Part shown: positions 7,161-10,710 of the stretch, one piece after another | How the letters are laid out: every line of letters starts with the position of its first letter | Position numbering within the stretch: position 1 is the stretch's first letter | NCBI GenBank assembly: GCA_021796155.1 | Contig: JAJYOO010000050.1 | Span: 1 to 10,710, forward strand | Direction: 5' to 3' | Length of the DNA stretch: 10,710 bases | DNA from: Chloroflexota bacterium | Lineage (GTDB): Bacteria; Chloroflexota; Anaerolineae; Anaerolineales; Villigracilaceae | The notes under the pieces: model-generated | Database searches by the model: none | The model's input: the letters and a program-made list of their open reading frames with translations, nothing else | Told to the model about the DNA's origin: nothing | Position numbers and translations under genes: made by a program

Positions 7161-7246
7161 ATGTCACTCTGAGCGTAACGAAGAGTCTCAGGTTCGCAAA
7201 CTACGAAACTCTTCGGTCGCGAAAGAACGCTCCCTCAGAGTGACAT
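7161..7246. repeat. Palindromic TGTCA...TGACA intergenic repeat, copy B
   Basis: 86 bases bounded by ATGTCACTCTGAG and CTCAGAGTGACAT, a perfect terminal inverted repeat, with further pairing inside (CGAAGAGT and ACTCTTCG). Copy A (5632-5731) is related, with its best-matching arm in the opposite orientation. Copy B begins eight bases past the stop codon of the small membrane protein gene, much as copy A sits after the S41 gene. It could act as a 3' hairpin or be a non-autonomous mobile repeat. Confidence 0.8.
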
Positions 7247-7254
7247 CTTGGAAC

Positions 7255-7443
7255 TCAGTCTTTTTTGTGGGAAAGCTCTTCGACGCGGCGGTGAAGTTCG
7301 TCCATGGAATCCTGGTCACGCATGTTCAGGTTTTTGAAATTATCTTTTCGCCCGCGCAGGAATGCAATCGCGATCATGGTGTTGCCCGCGATAATAACAA
7401 GCGCAAGGATCAGCGCAATGATGAGAACAGCCGTCGAATTCAT
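7255..7443 (-). CDS. Small single-pass membrane protein, unrecognised
   Basis: The 62-residue product starts at ATG 7443, and this ATG overlaps the stop codon of the upstream HAD gene (ATGA, 7440-7443), so translation is probably coupled. The frame extends further upstream, but that part would be read out of frame inside the HAD gene. Residues 4-29 form one hydrophobic helix (STAVLIIALILALVIIAG...), followed by a basic patch (RGRKDNFK) and a highly charged, probably helical tail (MDELHRRVEELSHKKD), suggesting an N-out, tail-in-cytoplasm topology. No family was recognised. The coupling suggests it is made together with the HAD enzyme, but a functional link is not evident. Confidence 0.75.
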   Translation of the reverse strand: MNSTAVLIIALILALVIIAGNTMIAIAFLRGRKDNFKNLNMRDQDSMDELHRRVEELSHKKD

Positions 7444-8099
7444 GGATGACTTCCGTTCAATAAAGCGGGCAGTTCGTGCCAATTGCCGAACACCGCGTCT
7501 GCATCCTGCGACACGTTCGGGACGGCGCTCGAAGCGGATTCATCATAAAGAAGCGAGTACAAGCCCAAATCTTTCGCGGCGCGCGTTGTGCGCGGCAGGT
7601 CGTCAATCATCACACACTTTGACGGATCGTCCTCGCCCGCGGCTTTCATCGCGATCTCAAAAGCTTCCGGGCTGGGCTTGCAGTAAGGTTCCATGCGGTT
7701 GACGTCAATAATGTCCGCGAAGTATTCTTCGATTTGCAGTTGGCGGAGAACGCGGTGGGCATGAGGAACATCTGCATTGGTGAAGATCAGGTTCCGGGTC
7801 CGGAGGGAAGCGAGCACGGATTGTTGAATCGGATTGGGGTGAATGTAGTCCGCCAGATTCACATTATGAACATACGCCAGATAATCCTGCACATCCATTT
7901 TGTAAGAAGCCTGAAGTCCGCGCAGTGTCGTGCCGTATTCGAGGAAAAATTTTTCGCGCAGACGCGGCACATCTGCTTCGGGAATATTCATGCGCTCGAT
8001 CATGTAGCGGCTCATGCGCTCCTTGAGCGTAGGCCACAAACCACACGAGGCGGGATAGAGCGTATCATCGAGATCGAAGAAAATAGTTGTAAAACGCAT
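7440..8099 (-). CDS. HAD-superfamily hydrolase, pyrimidine 5'-nucleotidase type
   Basis: The 219-residue product carries the complete HAD catalytic set: motif I FFDLDDTLYP with nucleophile Asp9 and general acid/base Asp11, motif II Thr107 in IFTNAD, motif III Lys141 in CKPSPEAF, and motif IV Asp166-Asp167 in CVMIDDLPRTT. The opening FFDLDDTLYP...GLWP and the helical cap between residues 15 and 95 match the SDT1/pyrimidine 5'-nucleotidase branch, which dephosphorylates nucleoside monophosphates. The substrate is inferred from this resemblance; another small phosphorylated metabolite is possible. The start at ATG 8099 follows a TATAAT box by six bases with no Shine-Dalgarno. The 3' end overlaps the small membrane protein gene by four bases. 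The gene is divergent from mutL. Confidence 0.9.
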   Translation of the reverse strand: MRFTTIFFDLDDTLYPASCGLWPTLKERMSRYMIERMNIPEADVPRLREKFFLEYGTTLRGLQASYKMDVQDYLAYVHNVNLADYIHPNPIQQSVLASLRTRNLIFTNADVPHAHRVLRQLQIEEYFADIIDVNRMEPYCKPSPEAFEIAMKAAGEDDPSKCVMIDDLPRTTRAAKDLGLYSLLYDESASSAVPNVSQDADAVFGNWHELPALLNGSHP

Positions 8100-8105
8100 C
8101 TGGTT

Positions 8106-8111
8106 ATTATA
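8106..8111 (-). promoter_or_regulatory. TATAAT -10 box of the HAD gene (leaderless-type)
   Basis: A perfect TATAAT on the minus strand ends exactly six bases before the HAD start codon, so the transcript should begin at or next to the ATG. A weak TTGGCT (8131-8136) lies 19 bases upstream. No ribosome-binding site is seen. Confidence 0.55.
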
Positions 8112-8134
8112 CGTGATTCGATGGCTGAAAAGCC

Positions 8135-8223
8135 AAACACAAAAGGCACCAAGTACACAAAGGAAAAGATCAAGCGCGATCTTGTCAGTTTTTCCTTCGT
8201 GCCCCTTTGTGTACTTTGTGTTT
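8135..8223. repeat. Palindromic AAACACAAA...TTTGTGTTT repeat in the HAD/mutL intergenic region
   Basis: The ends AAACACAAA (8135-8143) and TTTGTGTTT (8215-8223) are complementary. The arms carry variants of CACAAAGG / CCTTTGTG and GTACACAAA / TTTGTGTAC, and the centre holds a small perfect hairpin AAGATC-aagcgc-GATCTT (8166-8183). This resembles the dispersed non-coding palindromes made of 'CACAAAGG' words found in many bacteria. Its right end runs into the region expected to hold the mutL -35 box. Confidence 0.7.
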
Positions 8224-8240
8224 AAAAAATATTTTCCCGC

Positions 8241-8246
8241 TATAAT
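8241..8246 (+). promoter_or_regulatory. TATAAT -10 box of mutL (leaderless-type)
   Basis: A perfect TATAAT ends six bases before the mutL ATG, the same geometry as the divergent HAD promoter. The best upstream hexamer is a weak TTGTGT (8216-8221) with a 19-base spacer, inside the end of the palindromic repeat. No Shine-Dalgarno is present. Confidence 0.55.
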
Positions 8247-8252
8247 CGAGCC

Positions 8253-10016
8253 ATGCCCATTCGACTTTTATCATCTGAAGTTGCATCGCAAATTGCCGCC
8301 GGTGAAGTGATCGAGCGGCCCGCCTCGGTGGTGAAAGAACTGGTCGAAAACGCGTTGGATGCGGGCGCGAAAAGCATCACGGTTTCAATCGCCGAAGCCG
8401 GACGCAAGCTCATCGAAGTCGCGGACGATGGTGGCGGCATCGCTTCAGATGAATTGGCGTTGGCTGTTTCGCGTCATGCGACATCGAAGTTATCAAAGGC
8501 GGACGATCTTTTTCACATCGCCACACTTGGATTTCGCGGCGAGGCATTGGCCTCGATTGGTTCGGTCTCGCGCATGATTATCACATCGAAAGTCGCGAAG
8601 TCAAAAGCGGGCGCGCTTATCAAAGTCGAGGGCGGACGCGAAGGAAAAGTCGAAGCGGTTGGCGCCCCAACCGGAACCGTCGTGCGCGTCGAAGATTTGT
8701 TTTACAACGTTCCGGCGCGTTTGAAATTTTTGAAGACGGATGTCACCGAACGCCGCGCCATTGACGTGTTGCTGACTCGTTACGCGCTGGCGTATCCGAA
8801 GGTTAGATTCAAATTGTCGGAAGGCAGTAACGTCACATTGCAAACGTCGGGCGATGGCGACCGCCGCGCGATTTTAGCCGCGTTGTATGGCGTGGAAATT
8901 GCGAAGCAATTATTGGAAATTAATTCCGACGAAGAAGGAATTAAATTATCTGGTTATATCAGTCCCACCGCGCTGACGCGTTCGAATCGCAAAGACATCA
9001 CGTTCTTTGTCAATGGACGCTGGGTGCAGGATACGCCGCTGACAACCGCGTTCATTCAAGCGTATCACACGCTGTTGATGGTCGGACGTTATCCGATGGG
9101 AGCGGTGTTCGTCGAGATCGCGCCGGAAGAAGTGGATGTGAACGTTCATCCCGCGAAAGCCGAAGTTCGATTCCGGAATCAAGACCGTATCTTTGGATTT
9201 GTCCAGCGTGCGATTCGCCGCGGACTTTTAGCGTACGCGCCAGTGCCAACAGTTGCACCTGCGCTGTGGGGTTCGCGTGCGGAATCATCACAGCAGGTTG
9301 GGATTGATTGGACATTGGGTCATGATGATCAGTTGACGGTGAACGGTGGACAGTTGTCAGTAGATAGTGAATGGTCATCCGCCATCGACAGTCAGCCATC
9401 AGCCGCTCGTCAACCATCAACTACCAACAAAGTGCCATTGCTTCGCCTCATCGGCCAAATCGGTTCGACATATCTCGTAGCTGAAGGCCCGGACGGACTT
9501 TATTTGATTGACCAACATGCCGCGCATGAGCGCGTTTTGTTCGAGAAATTGATGGCGCAACACGATATGAAAAAAATCCCATCGCAATCGTTGTTGACGC
9601 CTGCCGTTGTGCAACTGCCTCCCGCAAGTGCGAAATTGCTGAACGAACAATTATCGATTTTGACACATTTTGGTTTTGACGTGGAAGACTTCGGCTCGAA
9701 TTCTTTCCGCGTGCGCGCCATGCCGACTTTATTTGCGGGCAGTGATCCATCCGCCGCGCTGCGTGCCATCGTCGAAGATTTTGAAGAAGATGAAGCGCCA
9801 TTGCAAAATGAAATCGAAAAGAAACTGGCGGCGCGCGTTTGCAAGCGGATGGCCGTCAAAGGCGGGCAGACGTTATCGCCCGATGAGCAGCGTGCTTTGC
9901 TCACTGATTTGGAAAATTGCGATTCGCCGCGCACCTGTCCGCACGGCAGGCCGACGATGATTCATCTGTCTGTGGATATGCTGGAGCGTCAGTTTGGAAG
10001 AAGAGGGGCGAGGTAA
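8253..10016 (+). CDS. mutL: DNA mismatch repair protein MutL, endonuclease-type
   Basis: The product has 587 residues. The N-terminal GHKL ATPase (about 1-330) keeps IAAGEVIERPASVVKELVENALDAG with Glu29 and Asn33 aligned to E. coli numbering, ADDGGGI (57-63), GFRGEAL (93-99) and DVNVHPAKAEVRF. A variable linker (about 340-393) leads to the dimerisation/nuclease domain. This has the metal-binding motif DQHAAHERVLFE (420-431, DQHA-x2-E-x4-E), VCKRMAVKGG around Cys530, CPHGRP (562-567) and the final FGRR. The protein should therefore nick DNA itself during mismatch repair, replacing MutH, as in most bacteria outside the enterics. The mutS gene is not adjacent in this window. The second half of the linker is encoded by a repeat-like DNA stretch. 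The start at ATG 8253 fits MutL proteins precisely. Confidence 0.98.
   Translation: MPIRLLSSEVASQIAAGEVIERPASVVKELVENALDAGAKSITVSIAEAGRKLIEVADDGGGIASDELALAVSRHATSKLSKADDLFHIATLGFRGEALASIGSVSRMIITSKVAKSKAGALIKVEGGREGKVEAVGAPTGTVVRVEDLFYNVPARLKFLKTDVTERRAIDVLLTRYALAYPKVRFKLSEGSNVTLQTSGDGDRRAILAALYGVEIAKQLLEINSDEEGIKLSGYISPTALTRSNRKDITFFVNGRWVQDTPLTTAFIQAYHTLLMVGRYPMGAVFVEIAPEEVDVNVHPAKAEVRFRNQDRIFGFVQRAIRRGLLAYAPVPTVAPALWGSRAESSQQVGIDWTLGHDDQLTVNGGQLSVDSEWSSAIDSQPSAARQPSTTNKVPLLRLIGQIGSTYLVAEGPDGLYLIDQHAAHERVLFEKLMAQHDMKKIPSQSLLTPAVVQLPPASAKLLNEQLSILTHFGFDVEDFGSNSFRVRAMPTLFAGSDPSAALRAIVEDFEEDEAPLQNEIEKKLAARVCKRMAVKGGQTLSPDEQRALLTDLENCDSPRTCPHGRPTMIHLSVDMLERQFGRRGAR
9330..9424. repeat. CAGTTGACGGTG / CCATC word-repeat stretch in the mutL linker
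   Basis: The DNA here changes from ordinary codon texture to repeated short words: CAGTTGACGGTGAACGGTGG and CAGTTGTCAGTAGATAGTG, then ATGGTCATCCGCCATC and several CCATCA units. It encodes the low-complexity, Ser/Gln-rich linker residues 360-391 of MutL, between the ATPase and nuclease domains. The frame is kept. It looks like repeat material tolerated in a disordered linker. Confidence 0.5.
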
Positions 10017-10197
10017 TATTATTAGTCAGGAAATAAGATGGATTTGACAAGCGTCGAGGATTGATGTCCATATGGAAAAGAAAATTGTTTTGAGCACGAT
10101 TTTGCAAACTCTTTATCCTATATTCTTTCAATCGAAGAGATCAACTGGTCTAACTCCTATCTATGAAGATTTGGGGGTGAACAATGGAGTTTGTCGT

Positions 10198-10710
10198 TTA
10201 CATTCGCGGCATTGTCTTTCCTGATCTCGGCAGGAACACGCAAAATGATGTTCCATCGCCGAGCTTGCTTTTGACTTCCACGCGTCCGCCGTGGCCTTGG
10301 ACAATTTGTTTGCAGATAGAAAGTCCAAGACCGGTGCCGATGGCTTTGCCTTCCGTCTCGCGCACGCGATAGAATTTTTCGAACAGGTGGGGCATCGCCT
10401 CTTCCGGCACGCCCAGGCCGGTATCCACGACAGAAATGCAAAACTCTTCTTCTTTCGCTTCCGCCTCTAGCGTGACCGAACCATTTGGACGATTATATTT
10501 AATTCCATTGCTCAATAAATTCAAAATGACTTGTTTGATCTTATCGCGGTCGGCCTCGAAGTCGGGCAATCCGTCTGGGGCCTCAATGCAGATTTTTACT
10601 TTTTCCTCATCCGCCTTGGAATTCATAATGTCTTTGCATTCAAAAAGCAAATCCGCGATGCTGAAATTCGTCTTGTGGAATTGCACGCGTCCCGATTCGA
10701 GGCCGACCGC
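10198..10710 (-). CDS. Sensor histidine kinase, partial (C-terminal catalytic half; 5' end off the right edge)
   Basis: 170 residues are visible; the frame stays open to the window edge, so the start and all sensor domains lie outside. The visible part begins just after the dimerisation helices (ESGRVQFHKTNFSIADLL) and holds the whole HATPase_c domain: N box DKIKQVILNLLSNGIKYN, G1 box VVDTGLGVP, F box LFEKFYRV and G2 box GTGLGLSICKQIVQGHGG. This is the ATP-binding part of a two-component sensor kinase, which phosphorylates a histidine located upstream and then a response regulator. Neither the signal nor the partner can be inferred. An apparent GTG at 10686 is an internal valine codon, not a start. 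It converges on mutL, with 181 bases between the stops in which I see no clear terminator or gene. Confidence 0.95.
   Translation of the reverse strand, partial: AVGLESGRVQFHKTNFSIADLLFECKDIMNSKADEEKVKICIEAPDGLPDFEADRDKIKQVILNLLSNGIKYNRPNGSVTLEAEAKEEEFCISVVDTGLGVPEEAMPHLFEKFYRVRETEGKAIGTGLGLSICKQIVQGHGGRVEVKSKLGDGTSFCVFLPRSGKTMPRM

Noticed and set aside
5632..7246. The two palindromic repeats as insertion-sequence ends of a composite mobile element carrying the protease
   Set aside because: There is no transposase, each copy is itself a complete short palindrome, and the protease is an ordinary envelope enzyme. Independent dispersed repeats are simpler.
7444..7482. Longer version of the small membrane protein starting at 7482
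   Set aside because: It lies inside the HAD gene in another frame, and the extra residues are arginine-rich and unlike the rest. The coupled ATG at 7443 is the better start.
10041..10075. TTGACA at 10044-10049 as a promoter downstream of mutL
   Set aside because: No matching -10 box at a suitable distance and no plus-strand gene follows it.
10072..10240. A short plus-strand reading frame beginning MEKKIVLSTILQTLYP in the mutL/kinase gap
   Set aside because: It has no ribosome-binding site, runs antisense into the histidine kinase gene, and shows no recognisable protein character.

Overview
The window looks like chromosomal DNA of a Chloroflexota bacterium, most likely of the Anaerolineae type. 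This is inferred from overall gene character, mid-range GC, TATAAT boxes lying almost on top of start codons, and palindromic intergenic repeats of a kind common in that group. No rRNA or phylogenetic marker was available to confirm it. Nearly all of the sequence is coding, with no gene-free stretch over 300 bases, and no rRNA, tRNA, CRISPR array, transposase or phage gene was seen.

Layout from left to right: (1) positions 1-2199, minus strand: an uninterrupted 733-codon partial gene for a DEAD/DEAH helicase of the MrfA/YprA type, with an HNH-type metal-finger domain where the C-terminal domain should begin. (2) 2231-3793, plus: a multi-pass membrane protein resembling GT-C glycosyltransferases, divergent from the helicase. 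(3) 3796-4833, minus: a flippase-like/LPG-synthase-TM membrane protein, converging on the previous gene with a 2-base gap. (4) 4909-5610, minus: a YugP-type membrane zinc metallopeptidase. (5) 5741-7045, minus: an S41 C-terminal processing protease with a PDZ domain. (6) 7255-7443 and 7440-8099, minus: a tiny single-pass membrane protein translationally coupled to a HAD phosphatase of the pyrimidine 5'-nucleotidase type. (7) 8253-10016, plus: an endonuclease-type MutL, divergent from the HAD gene. (8) 10198-10710, minus: the C-terminal half of a sensor histidine kinase running off the right edge.

Functionally the window mixes DNA repair (helicase, MutL), envelope biology (GT-C-like protein, flippase-like protein, two membrane proteases), nucleotide housekeeping (HAD enzyme) and signalling (histidine kinase). 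I see no single dedicated system linking them. The likely co-transcribed pairs are HAD with the small membrane protein, and perhaps the S41 protease with the zinc peptidase.

The less ordinary signals are: the HNH insertion in the helicase; TATAAT-N6-ATG (leaderless-looking) starts on both sides of the HAD/mutL divergent region; an inverted pair of TGTCACTCTGAG repeats bracketing the S41 protease gene; a second palindromic repeat abutting the mutL promoter; and three short 'word-repeat' stretches lying in frame inside loop or linker regions of the helicase and MutL.
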